Shown here piece by piece: positions 8,662-18,094 of a stretch of 64,000 nucleotides of DNA. This stretch comes from Polynucleobacter sp. (GTDB lineage: Bacteria > Pseudomonadota > Gammaproteobacteria > Burkholderiales > Burkholderiaceae_D), in contig JAIPCX010000006.1 in NCBI GenBank assembly GCA_021737945.1, forward strand, positions 1-64,000, written 5' to 3'. Under the pieces are notes generated by a model. It did no database searches and was not told where the DNA came from. It worked only from the letters and a program-made list of their open reading frames with translations. A program made the position numbers and the translations under genes. Position 1 is the stretch's first letter. The number at the start of each line of letters is the position of its first letter.

Positions 8662-9567
8662 TCAGGCAGCTGCTGTCGTTTCAGCGACTAAAAGCTCAAC
8701 TAACTCGCGCGCAAAAGCCGGAAGTGCCTGCAAATTTCTGACGCAGACTTGCATCTTACGCACGGCCCATTCATCCGACAGCTCAACGATACGGATATTC
8801 ATTGTCTTTCTATGACGGCTAGCTGATGAGAACGGCACGACGCCAATACCGACATTCGATTCAATCATGCGACACGCTGTTTCAAAATTTCCCACCTGTA
8901 TGCGTATCTTGATCGGGCGATTTAAATCATTCGCTGCTTGTGCCAAAAATGCATGAATCGCACTGGCTTCAAGCATGCCAACAAAATCATACGTAAGCGC
9001 CTCAGAAAAATCGATACGGCTACGGCTTGCAAGCACATGCGATTCGGACGTCACCAGTACCAGCCTATCTTCGCTTAAGGCTAATGTTTCTAATCCATCA
9101 GTGCGCACATTGCCCGCCACAATACCTACATCAACCTTACCTTCAGAAACTGCCCGCACGATGTCATTCGAGAGTCTCTCTTTGAGATCCACGTTCACGT
9201 CAGGATGTGTGGCAAGGAATTTAGGCAGCAGCGCTGGCAGTAACTCTGCCATCGCACTGGTATTAGCAAAAATACGTACATGGCCACGTGTACCTTTAAC
9301 GTATTCCGATAAATCAGCACGTAAATCGCCTAACTGCTGAAGTACCAAACGTGCATGATGCATGAACGCTTGGCCTGGCGGCGTTAAGGTCACGCCTTGA
9401 CTAGTGCGATACAGTAGCTTGACGCCTAGCCCTTCTTCTAAATTTTTGATGCGTATTGATGCTGCTGGTAACGACATGTGCGAACGTTCCGCCCCACGGG
9501 TCAAGCTATTCGCCTCTGCGATGTTAACGAACAATTTAATATCGGGAAGATCGAAATGCGCAGCCAT
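8662..9567 (-). CDS. LysR-family transcriptional regulator
   Basis: A 301-residue LysR-type regulator. The winged helix-turn-helix covers about residues 5-64, with the usual SLTRGAERSHMSLPAAS recognition region and LLYRTSQGVTLTPPG wing. The rest is the periplasmic-binding-protein-like effector domain. The gene starts 5 bases after the DUF1501 stop on the same strand and ends about 150 bases before the acyl-CoA dehydrogenase. It may therefore be read through from the DUF1800-DUF1501 genes while controlling the acyl-CoA dehydrogenase/MmgE pair downstream. LysR regulators are usually divergent from their targets, so the target is uncertain. Confidence 0.9.
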   Translation of the reverse strand: MAAHFDLPDIKLFVNIAEANSLTRGAERSHMSLPAASIRIKNLEEGLGVKLLYRTSQGVTLTPPGQAFMHHARLVLQQLGDLRADLSEYVKGTRGHVRIFANTSAMAELLPALLPKFLATHPDVNVDLKERLSNDIVRAVSEGKVDVGIVAGNVRTDGLETLALSEDRLVLVTSESHVLASRSRIDFSEALTYDFVGMLEASAIHAFLAQAANDLNRPIKIRIQVGNFETACRMIESNVGIGVVPFSSASRHRKTMNIRIVELSDEWAVRKMQVCVRNLQALPAFARELVELLVAETTAAA

Positions 9568-9572
9568 GATAG

Positions 9573-10778
9573 TTATCCAAAAACAGGGAACGTCTTAAAA
9601 TCACCCGACAGCAAAGTTTTGCTATCGGCATGTTGCAGCCAACCTTCTATCACGGTGGCATACACCCTACGAAAATCGGTGGTGAACTTTAGATTACCGC
9701 CCTCATCTAAATCAGTCAGTGAGGGTATGTCACCATAATGCCCCCCTTTGACTGGCTTGCCAATCACATACATATGATTGGCCGTGCCGTGATCGGTACC
9801 TAGGCTCGTGTTCTCCGAAGCGCGCCGACCAAATTCTGAAAATACCAGCAGGGTTACATCATCAGCGCGACCTATGCGTTCCAGATCTTTCATAAAACCA
9901 GTGACTGCATCCGATACATACGTTAACAACCGTTGATGCTGCTCAGATTGCTGAACATGGGTGTCAAATGCATTGTGGCGATAACCCACGTAATACAGTC
10001 GCGTCGGCAAATCGGCTTTGATCATTGCAGCAACTTTGGTCAGATCAAGGGGAATAATGCCGTAATCCACCGGTGTTTTGTAATTATCCCAAGCAGCTCG
10101 AACTAAACCTGATGCCTGTCGTGCGCTATCAGCGACGCTATGCAAAAAATTTTGTGCAGGGTTTGCTGCGTTACCTTGCATACCATTGTCCAGCAAAGCA
10201 CGGCTTTGCAGTAAGCCTTTGCGTGTAAAACGATCCGGGTCATCAAATACAACGGGCACGTGCTGTGCAGCAAGCACCGCCAGCGATTGGCGTTCATCAA
10301 TATTGACTAAAAAATTCGGCGTTAACTTAGGGTCGATCGCATCCGCCACTCTACCCAACCAGCCATACGGCTCGCCACCATTTGGTACGCCGGTATGCCA
10401 ATACGCCATCGAAGTGAAATGAGAAAACGATGGCTGCGCATAGCCACATCCATGCATAACCGCCATGCGCCCATCTTTAAACAATTGCTCAAAGCCTGAC
10501 ATACCGGGACTAAAGCCGAAATGGTCATCAATCTTGCGCACCTTGTTGGGTTTGATACCAATTTTAGGACGCAAACGATAGTAGGCATCATCCGCATAAG
10601 GTACGAGCGTATTCAATCCATCATTCGCACCCGAGAGTTCCATCACGACGAGGATTCGACGCGACGCATCGTTTTGTGCTGCTTGCGCAGGTAGCCACGG
10701 CAGTCCAGCTGATAGCCCTGCACCGGCTAAGGCCGAAAGTAACTGGCGACGCGTCAAATTAGTGTGGTGGTCTGACAT
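9573..10778 (-). CDS. DUF1501 protein with Tat signal
   Basis: A 401-residue protein of the DUF1501 (sulfatase-like, alkaline-phosphatase-fold) family. The N-terminus has a twin-arginine motif, LTRRQLLSALAG, followed by a hydrophobic stretch and an AQA-AQ cleavage site, so it is exported folded through Tat. Family landmarks are LVVMELSGANDGLNTLVPY, HGCGYAQPSFSHF, the FSEFGRRASEN motif and TDHGTANHM. DUF1501 proteins are nearly always paired with DUF1800, as here (4 bases apart). The biochemical role is not established. Periplasmic hydrolysis or surface modification is often proposed. Confidence 0.9.
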   Translation of the reverse strand: MSDHHTNLTRRQLLSALAGAGLSAGLPWLPAQAAQNDASRRILVVMELSGANDGLNTLVPYADDAYYRLRPKIGIKPNKVRKIDDHFGFSPGMSGFEQLFKDGRMAVMHGCGYAQPSFSHFTSMAYWHTGVPNGGEPYGWLGRVADAIDPKLTPNFLVNIDERQSLAVLAAQHVPVVFDDPDRFTRKGLLQSRALLDNGMQGNAANPAQNFLHSVADSARQASGLVRAAWDNYKTPVDYGIIPLDLTKVAAMIKADLPTRLYYVGYRHNAFDTHVQQSEQHQRLLTYVSDAVTGFMKDLERIGRADDVTLLVFSEFGRRASENTSLGTDHGTANHMYVIGKPVKGGHYGDIPSLTDLDEGGNLKFTTDFRRVYATVIEGWLQHADSKTLLSGDFKTFPVFG

Positions 10779-10782
10779 GGCT

Positions 10783-12591
10783 TTATCCTAATTGGTAATC
10801 AGGCAGCGACAGAATGACATGTAGCGCATTACGTAGCGCATCTTCCATGTAACTGTCAGCTACTTTTAAATCGGTGGTTCCTAGATCGGCAGCTAACAGC
10901 TCGCCGATTTTTTTGCGTAATTCTGAGCTCACTGGCGTGATCAGAAAACGAACCAATAAATGATCCACTGCATCTTGCGCTGTTTTGCAGCCAGCAGCTC
11001 GCACCATGCCCGATACATTTAACTGAGCGGTTGTACGGGGAATCGGCTTAACTTTTTCAATCGCCTTGCGCCAAGCGTGATAACTCGCTAAACGTGTATT
11101 GAAATCTTCGTCACGATCGGCTTGCATCGACATCGAGCTCAACTCTTTGCCATCAGGCTTAGTGGCTGTGGTGACATCTTTACCCATCGATAATTGCTCA
11201 GCGACTGAGATAATTTGATACTGACTGCCGGGTACGCGATCATTGGCTACAAAATCAATCTGTGGAAAAACGGTGTCGTAAATAAAATTACCACGCACTA
11301 GCAGCAGACCTGGAGTTATCCAACTTTTACCGCTCGCCCATCCTGCCACATTCGGTGGAAACATCAATTTCTGACCCATGGAGTCGGTTAATTCATTGAA
11401 GTCAGGAATGCCAGGGACTTGTTTCAAGCCCATTTTTCGGTAAGTAGAAACGACCAACTCAACCGGCGATTTAATGTGAGTCCCCACCGCTTCATCGCTA
11501 TAAAAATCACGCGAATTAAATATCGTTTCTAAAAAAGGAGCGATCTCATAGCGAGAATCACGTAATAACTTACCTAATTTCACACGCAACTCAGGAGTCA
11601 CCTCATCGCGAACAAAAAAGCGGTAAAGCTTGGTTGCGACAAATTCGGCTGTGACGGGTTGCGCCAAAATAATGTCGATGACTTGTACACCATCAAATTT
11701 GCCGCTATGACCTAACACTGTTTTTACATCGGCATCATGCTGAGCTGGATTCACTACAAAATCTAAACCACGATAATTCCAACCAGTGAATGCACGCGCT
11801 GCCTCACGAATATCTTCTTCGGTGTAATTGCCTACGCCCATGGTGAACAGTTCCATGATCTCGCGGGCAAAATTTTCGTTTGGCGCACCCTTTACGTTTA
11901 CCGCAGCATCCAGATAAGCCAGCATCGCAGGATCTTTCGCTACGCCGATCAGTAGATCACGAAAATTACCGGTGGCCTTCGCTCTAAACAATTCGTTTTG
12001 CTTGAGCATTTTGCGATAGTCACGAACTTTTTCATCGCCGGTGGCGAAGTGCCCGTGCCAAAACAGCGTCATTTTTTCTTCTAACGGACGGCGGGTAGTC
12101 AACATACGATTAGCCCACCAATAGCCTATGCGCTGACTTTCTAACTTACTCGCGCGTAGCCAGTACAAATAACGATCGGCTACTTGTTGAATGCGACGGT
12201 TACCTTCCGGCTTAACCTTTACACCGAGTGATTCACCCGTGTCGCGCGCTAAGTCAGTCGCTGCGGGACGAGATGTGGCAAACGGTTCCAAACCCGCATC
12301 AAAGGCGCCCGAGTGCTCAAACGCTGGCTGTGGGTTAGCGATGCGCTGATAACGTACCAAACGACGCACCGCTTGGCTGGGTGAGAGTTTGGCAAATGCG
12401 TTGATTTCTTCGGGTGTGGCGCCAAAGCCTGTCCGCTCTAACAGATGAGCCGCACGATCACGATTCCAATCCGCTTGGTTAATGGGGCTTAAGTCATTGG
12501 TCCAGCTAGCAGGTGAAGCTAGCGCCATCGAGCTAACAAACGTCGCCAAGGCAAGTGGGATACAAGAAGGGAAATTAAAGCCAGTAGTCAC
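10783..12591 (-). CDS. DUF1800 family exported protein
   Basis: A 602-residue DUF1800 protein with a Sec-type signal peptide (hydrophobic core LALATFVSSMALAS). Recognisable family segments include AAHLLERTGFGATPEEI, MTLFWHGHFATG, ENFAREIMELFTMG, REAARAFTGWNYRG and MFPPNVAGWASGKSW. It is the first gene of the DUF1800-DUF1501-LysR run on the minus strand. The partner pairing with DUF1501 is conserved across many bacteria, but the pair has no agreed function. A divergent promoter region of about 275 bases separates it from the cytochrome c peroxidase gene. Confidence 0.9.
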   Translation of the reverse strand: MTTGFNFPSCIPLALATFVSSMALASPASWTNDLSPINQADWNRDRAAHLLERTGFGATPEEINAFAKLSPSQAVRRLVRYQRIANPQPAFEHSGAFDAGLEPFATSRPAATDLARDTGESLGVKVKPEGNRRIQQVADRYLYWLRASKLESQRIGYWWANRMLTTRRPLEEKMTLFWHGHFATGDEKVRDYRKMLKQNELFRAKATGNFRDLLIGVAKDPAMLAYLDAAVNVKGAPNENFAREIMELFTMGVGNYTEEDIREAARAFTGWNYRGLDFVVNPAQHDADVKTVLGHSGKFDGVQVIDIILAQPVTAEFVATKLYRFFVRDEVTPELRVKLGKLLRDSRYEIAPFLETIFNSRDFYSDEAVGTHIKSPVELVVSTYRKMGLKQVPGIPDFNELTDSMGQKLMFPPNVAGWASGKSWITPGLLLVRGNFIYDTVFPQIDFVANDRVPGSQYQIISVAEQLSMGKDVTTATKPDGKELSSMSMQADRDEDFNTRLASYHAWRKAIEKVKPIPRTTAQLNVSGMVRAAGCKTAQDAVDHLLVRFLITPVSSELRKKIGELLAADLGTTDLKVADSYMEDALRNALHVILSLPDYQLG

Positions 12592-12867
12592 AATGATAGG
12601 GCCGCAAGTGAGCGGCTAAAATGGAAGAATAACCGACTAGTCTAAGTAGACCGCCCGGTCATTGCAATCAGGCATTTCATGAATCGATCGCATGTGTATT
12701 GGCCTTAGCACAAACAATATTAAAATTTGAATAACTAATTAATCTATTCGGACCACTTGCAGAGCACCAACCATTCAATGAGCTGTGAAGTGCCGTGCAG
12801 GATCAAACAAAATCGAGCACAATCTACCCATGACAATAACAACATCCCTGCATTAAAGGAGCTGACC
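12592..12867. other. Divergent intergenic region, DUF1800 / cytochrome c peroxidase
   Basis: A 276-base region between two divergent genes. It must contain both promoters, but I see no confident -35/-10 pair or strong inverted repeat. The only clear element is AAGGAG just before the peroxidase ATG at 12868. Confidence 0.5.
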
Positions 12868-13938
12868 ATGAAAATTAAAAATACGATACGCCTTGTGCTG
12901 GCAATAACCGCACTCTCCTCAATAAGCGTTATCGGATTAGTAAGTGCTGAAGATACTGACAAAGCACTGCTAGAACGAGCTAAAAGTATGTTTAAACCTC
13001 TGCCTGATACGGCGCGGGTTGATGACTATCCTCATTCATCAGCTCGCATCGAATTAGGCAAAGCCTTGTTTTTTGAAACGCGTGTGTCGACGGACGGACG
13101 GATGAGCTGCGCAGCGTGTCACAATCCAAGTTACCACGGCGCTGATTCACTCGCACTTTCCGTTGGTGTTCACGGTAAAAAATTACCCCGCAATTCACCC
13201 ACTGTGTTTAACACGCCACTATTGGTTGCACAACACTACGGCGGTAATCGAATGACGGTTGAAGAGCAGGCGATGAAAGCGCTGCTTAGTCCACACGCTT
13301 ATGGCAATAAAGATTATGCCGAGGCTGAGGCAAAAATTAAATCATTGGGGTACACAAAAAAATTCGAGGAAGCCTTTCCCAATGAGAAGGAACCTGTCAC
13401 TGCTGAAAACTGGGCTGCTGCCATCGGCTCGTTTGAACGCACGCTGCTAACCCCTGCGCCATTTGACAAATATCTCAAAGGCGATCAACGCGCGATCAGC
13501 AAAGAAGCCAAAATAGGTTTAGATAAATTCATGAGCGTCGGTTGTGCAGGCTGTCACAGTGGCGTGACCGTCGGCGGACAAAGCTTCCAAAAATTTGGTT
13601 TAACTGAAGACTATTGGCTCGCTACAGGCAGCAAAGAACAAGAGCTTTTAAAAGGACGCGACAAAGGTAAGTGGCACGACACGCAAAAGCCAGAAGATAT
13701 GTTTATCTTTAAAGTACCCCAACTGCGTAATGTCGCCATGACACCGCCCTATTTTCACGATGGCTCTGTTGCTAAACTGGACGATGCTGTGCGTGTAATG
13801 GCGCGTCTCCAGCTCGGCAAACAATTGAGTGATGATGATGTAAAACATATCGTCGCGTTTTTGCAGACACTGACAGGTGATGTACCCGCACAATTTGCTA
13901 AAGCACCTGCTTTGCCTGTAGCACCGTATTCCAACTAA
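12868..13938 (+). CDS. Di-haem cytochrome c peroxidase (CcpA/MauG family)
   Basis: A 356-residue periplasmic protein with a Sec signal peptide (cleavage near VSA-EDT). It has two haem c sites: CAACH at residues 81-85 and CAGCH at 226-230. These match the high- and low-potential haems of bacterial di-haem cytochrome c peroxidases, which reduce hydrogen peroxide with electrons from small cytochromes. The C-terminal part has FKVPQLRNVAMTPPYFHDGSVAKLDDAV, strongly typical of the family (shown here in part only as motif text). I start at 12868 because of AAGGAG upstream. An in-frame ATG at 12757 would add 37 residues ahead of the signal peptide. Confidence 0.92.
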   Translation: MKIKNTIRLVLAITALSSISVIGLVSAEDTDKALLERAKSMFKPLPDTARVDDYPHSSARIELGKALFFETRVSTDGRMSCAACHNPSYHGADSLALSVGVHGKKLPRNSPTVFNTPLLVAQHYGGNRMTVEEQAMKALLSPHAYGNKDYAEAEAKIKSLGYTKKFEEAFPNEKEPVTAENWAAAIGSFERTLLTPAPFDKYLKGDQRAISKEAKIGLDKFMSVGCAGCHSGVTVGGQSFQKFGLTEDYWLATGSKEQELLKGRDKGKWHDTQKPEDMFIFKVPQLRNVAMTPPYFHDGSVAKLDDAVRVMARLQLGKQLSDDDVKHIVAFLQTLTGDVPAQFAKAPALPVAPYSN

Positions 13939-13974
13939 ATAATCTTCACGTAAGAGCTAGTTCTTACCCTCAAT

Positions 13975-14004
13975 CAGCGTTGGGTTGTTATCAACTCAAC
14001 GCTG
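13975..14004. repeat. Stem-loop after the cytochrome c peroxidase gene
   Basis: CAGCGTTG...CAACGCTG with an inner GTTG/CAAC forms an almost perfect 13-bp hairpin with a TTAT loop, 36 bases after the peroxidase stop. There is no T tract, so it may be an mRNA 3' stabiliser or a weak terminator between convergent genes. Confidence 0.5.
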
Positions 14005-14167
14005 TTGATAGCATTTGAACGATCGGACGGAGCGACTGTCCGCGGCGAAATCGAGCACCAAGGTCAACTACACATCATCGAGGAAATTTGGTCAGCTCAT
14101 GACGACCAAGGTGTTCATCTCACAAAAAAATTCTGCATTACGCTAGGCACTCAACTGATTGCGCTAA

Positions 14168-17100
14168 TTACACCGCGGGACAAATATCCGCGCCATCTTC
14201 CGGAACTTTTTCAGAAAATAATCGTTTGATCGGTACCCACACGACAGAGGTTGCAAAGCGAACGATGGTTTCCAAAACATCACCTGCATTCGGTCCAATG
14301 GAGAATTTATCAAAGCGACCTTTGACTTCGATGGGTGTTGCCAGACTCAGAAATTGCGCTGTCTTTGCCTGAGGCTGAAGTCGCATATGCAGCGTTTCTT
14401 TTGCAAGATCAATGTCAGTATTGCCAATCACCCGTACTTTGGTCGTATCAATTACAAATTGTCGCTGATTCAATTTTCCATCGGTCAGCGTAAATCGTCC
14501 GATAGCGCAATTTACTTTCGATTGATTTTTCGGATCAATCGTCGGCAGCAGAGCGACAAACAAATTCACCGCCCATAAGTCCACCATGTCGGCTTTCATC
14601 TCTTTCGGCCAGACTAAAAAATCAAGCGTGCCACTGCCGTGCTTAATAACGTCTGATAAACGTTGCGATTGCGAGCGAACATCGAGATTAAGATTAAATC
14701 TGCCACCCAGATCAGCGTCAGGTTTAAATCGACGTGCAATGACACCGTAATCAAATTGATCCACATCGATTTTCAGCGCCGTCAGCACATCGCGCTCGCG
14801 CGGCTCATAGGTCAATCGAGCATTAGCCGTGCCTCCCGCCATCGCGACACTAACCGGACCAATCACGGCTCGACCATTAGCTAGGGTGGCTTCTAGTTTG
14901 CCGCTAGCTAATCGATCTTTACCTGCGATAACTTGATCCACACTCACGGATAAAAAGGCATTGATAGCGCGTAGGGTTTCAGGGCTCAATACAGTCTGTA
15001 GTTGATCACTGGTAGTAGATGCTTTATTGCGTAAGGTTTCTGATGTTTCAGTATTTTTTTCTGGTGTACTTAATGTTGTGTTTTTTTCTTGTGTTGCTGA
15101 CCAACCTTTCAATGGGAAATCATCGAGTTGTATCTGCGGTGCTGAAAGATTAACCGTTAGCTTGGACGGTTTGACGCTGGTATCTAACCCAGCTTGTCCT
15201 TGAAGCGAGCTGCTTCCCATCGTCAGGTTTAATCCATCTAGCTTGTAAGCATTTGCAGATAAGCGAAAATTACCTTCAGCTGACCAAGGCCCCCAAGGCG
15301 GTAACGATAGGTGGAGTAGATGATTCATGCTGTCTAAGCGATCACCTGAAACCGTAAGTTTTAATTCAAGGTCGCGCTCTTCGAGGTTTCGATTCAGCGT
15401 GCCTTTCAAAGCTAACTGACTATTAGCTACCGATACCATTAAATCAAACGGCACTCGCGAGCGGGGATTGAGTAATTCTTTAGCTGTGGCGCTACGAATA
15501 GTTAAGTCTATGGGAGTATCTTGCACTTCTCCTTTCAACAGTAAAGTGAGTGGTTGTGCAGGTGCAGCACTCAAGCTACCTTGATTTAATTGAATGTTGG
15601 CCAATGTTTTTTTATTCAGGTCGCGCCACTGTAATTTGCCGCCACTTATCTCCCCCACTAATTGAGCGTTAGCGATGAGGTTTGCTAACTGGCTGGAATG
15701 GCTGTTGAGATAAAGTGAAAAACTATCTGCAGTGAAGTCCAGTCCTTGAGTTAGTTTTAATTCTCGAGCAATTCGACCAGCATCGAGATTTTTTGTAAAC
15801 AACCATAACTGAGCATGCGGCTCGCTACTGCGCGTATCAATCATCACAGCGCCATCAAAACGCTGGTTACCCAGCTCAGCAAAAAACGGAGAGCTTGGCA
15901 TGTACCCATTACGTAACTGCGCATCGAAACCCAGATGCGTGACTGCTAGGGATGAGGTTTTAATAGTCTCAACACGAACTCGGATATCCGCATCATCGAG
16001 TATCAACTGTCGAGGTAACACCGGAATGTTGAATGAAGACGAACTAGATTTTGTTGGATTAGAAGGGACTATCAGGGTGTCTAATTCCACCGCATCCAAT
16101 TGGGCGACATCAATCGCTGCGCTATAAAAGGGTTTGCCCTTAACTTGGCGTCGTTCTAGATCGGCATGCACACTGCTATTACCTGCTTGTAGAACCAAAT
16201 CCGAAAGCTTCCAATGATCCTTGCTTGCAGAAACCCGCCCTGCCAGCGCTAGTGCTGCACGCGCATCATTACGTAGGCCTAACCAAACAGCGACATCTCC
16301 GGCATGCTCTGCACCTAAACTAAATGATAAAGACGCCTCGCCTTTAGCGGCATTAATAACGCTCGCTATGTGCGCAGTAAACCCACGCGCAACCGCTGTG
16401 AGTGTGAAATCAGTAATGCCACTTTGCATAGCCGATCGCAGATCACTGCCGGTCAGCTTTGCTTGCAGCGACTTACCTAACAGCGTTCCATTAAGACTTC
16501 CTTGCAGGGCTTGCCCAGCAGGCAAACGGAGGTTTAATTGCTGAATGCGAAATGCGACAGGTTTGCCACCCTTGAGATTTCCATAACTGAGTTGGCTATC
16601 TTGCAGATCAAGTTGTATAGCCAACGCTTTCATGAGTGCAGCGCCATCGCGGCCTTGCGAATCAAGTTGGATACGCAAACGGCCTGATTGCCCTTCAATT
16701 CCTGGAATGCCGGTTAAAAGTTTTGCGAGCCCATTCGCATTGGCTTGTTCACTGAGAATAGCTACTTGAAATGAAGGTATCGGCACTGAAACATCGGCCT
16801 TCATTTCTGCTTTGAATGGCACGCCTTCGACTCGCGCACTCAGCGGCATAGCGAATTTCCCACGCTCGAGTTTGAGGGCTAAGCTCGCTTGACGAATATC
16901 ACCGGGCAGGCTAATCCACTGATCGACTGCAAGAGTGAGATCAAGGTCTTGATTGTTCAATGCTTGCAGATTTAACTTTGCTTGCGAAAGACTGAGGTAC
17001 AAACCAGCTAAATCGGTAGGTGGATCTTCTTCGGTGTCTTGCCCAAGAAACGGGCGCAAATCTAGGCGATACACATTTAGTTTGCCACTTAAGCGGGGTC

Positions 17101-18058
17101 TTTCTGTAAGCGTATTGATGGCGAGCGCACCGGTCATGGACGATAAACCGAGTTGTGCTGATAATTCATCGAGATGAATCGCACCCGATTTCAGTGTTAT
17201 TAAACCTGTTACACCAGCGGCACCTGCATTCGGCAAGTCGATATCTAATAATTTACCGAATCCTGCCAAATCACTCGCACCTAAACCAAATCGTAGTCGA
17301 CTTTCACTAGGACTGAGAGTGCCGTAGGCATTGAAGGTACTACCGGCGAAATTTAATTGCCATTCAAGTGGCCAGTCTGATTTTCCTTCTGTCAGCTGCT
17401 GTAGCGAGCCGCCACGAACATTTACGGAATACGGCAGATTTTTATTCACGTTGCCTGTTGCATTGACTAACAACTGGCCATCCGCAGGTAATTGTGCATC
17501 GAGTTTTTCAAGCGCGAACTGTGCTGGCCGAGCATCTGCACCTTGATAGGTAATTTTTAAACGCTCGATTTGAATTTTTCTGATGTCGAAATGTGCGGCG
17601 ATATCTGTTGCTGAATTGTTTTGTGTAGGTTCGTTGGGTTTTTGGCTGGTATCTGAATTAAAAATCCAATTAGCATGGCCATCGGAAGTTTGCATCAATA
17701 AAATCTGAACGTCGCTGGCCGACAGACGATCTGCGCGTAATTGTCCGTGCCACAGCGGCAGTAAATCTAATCGAAACTGTAATTTTCCTAGCTTGGCAAA
17801 TTCCTGTTTGCCAAAACCTGCGGGTTGTTCAATACGAATGTCATTCGCTTCTAACTCAGGATGAAAACTTAGCCTCAGAGCGACAGCGCCATGTAAATGC
17901 ACCGCTCTACCCAAACTCTGCGATAGCCAGCGGCCTAGTAAACCACGATATGGATCGCCATCAATCCGTATGCCAATAACTAAAAACAGCAACAAAATCG
18001 CTAGCACAGCCAGCGATACGAAGGCTATCCAATGATAGTAACGGAGCCGAAAGGACAT
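14168..18058 (-). CDS. Large AsmA-family protein
   Basis: A 1296-residue AsmA-like protein. One N-terminal transmembrane helix (about residues 10-28, AFVSLAVLAILLLFLVIGI) anchors it to the inner membrane. The AsmA domain starts at LLGRWLSQSLGRAVHLHG. Repeated beta-rich segments of the form LSG-K-L / L-G-x-L follow to the C-terminal AsmA domain (GTLDFLVWPKEMKADMVDLW). It is about twice the length of E. coli AsmA and nearer YhdP/TamB size. Such proteins are thought to form hydrophobic grooves that carry phospholipids across the periplasm. The run of low-complexity Ser/Thr/Glu near residues 1000-1030 is probably a linker. The gene is 36 bases downstream of the esterase. Confidence 0.85.
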   Translation of the reverse strand: MSFRLRYYHWIAFVSLAVLAILLLFLVIGIRIDGDPYRGLLGRWLSQSLGRAVHLHGAVALRLSFHPELEANDIRIEQPAGFGKQEFAKLGKLQFRLDLLPLWHGQLRADRLSASDVQILLMQTSDGHANWIFNSDTSQKPNEPTQNNSATDIAAHFDIRKIQIERLKITYQGADARPAQFALEKLDAQLPADGQLLVNATGNVNKNLPYSVNVRGGSLQQLTEGKSDWPLEWQLNFAGSTFNAYGTLSPSESRLRFGLGASDLAGFGKLLDIDLPNAGAAGVTGLITLKSGAIHLDELSAQLGLSSMTGALAINTLTERPRLSGKLNVYRLDLRPFLGQDTEEDPPTDLAGLYLSLSQAKLNLQALNNQDLDLTLAVDQWISLPGDIRQASLALKLERGKFAMPLSARVEGVPFKAEMKADVSVPIPSFQVAILSEQANANGLAKLLTGIPGIEGQSGRLRIQLDSQGRDGAALMKALAIQLDLQDSQLSYGNLKGGKPVAFRIQQLNLRLPAGQALQGSLNGTLLGKSLQAKLTGSDLRSAMQSGITDFTLTAVARGFTAHIASVINAAKGEASLSFSLGAEHAGDVAVWLGLRNDARAALALAGRVSASKDHWKLSDLVLQAGNSSVHADLERRQVKGKPFYSAAIDVAQLDAVELDTLIVPSNPTKSSSSSFNIPVLPRQLILDDADIRVRVETIKTSSLAVTHLGFDAQLRNGYMPSSPFFAELGNQRFDGAVMIDTRSSEPHAQLWLFTKNLDAGRIARELKLTQGLDFTADSFSLYLNSHSSQLANLIANAQLVGEISGGKLQWRDLNKKTLANIQLNQGSLSAAPAQPLTLLLKGEVQDTPIDLTIRSATAKELLNPRSRVPFDLMVSVANSQLALKGTLNRNLEERDLELKLTVSGDRLDSMNHLLHLSLPPWGPWSAEGNFRLSANAYKLDGLNLTMGSSSLQGQAGLDTSVKPSKLTVNLSAPQIQLDDFPLKGWSATQEKNTTLSTPEKNTETSETLRNKASTTSDQLQTVLSPETLRAINAFLSVSVDQVIAGKDRLASGKLEATLANGRAVIGPVSVAMAGGTANARLTYEPRERDVLTALKIDVDQFDYGVIARRFKPDADLGGRFNLNLDVRSQSQRLSDVIKHGSGTLDFLVWPKEMKADMVDLWAVNLFVALLPTIDPKNQSKVNCAIGRFTLTDGKLNQRQFVIDTTKVRVIGNTDIDLAKETLHMRLQPQAKTAQFLSLATPIEVKGRFDKFSIGPNAGDVLETIVRFATSVVWVPIKRLFSEKVPEDGADICPAV

Positions 18059-18094
18059 CCGATGATCTTTCTACGTAAAGTCTATCGAGGTCAC

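Noticed and set aside
14005-14229. A 74-codon plus-strand frame with a TTG start after the cytochrome c peroxidase gene
   Set aside because: No ribosome-binding site, overlaps the 3' end of the AsmA-like gene by 60 bases, and resembles no family I recognise.
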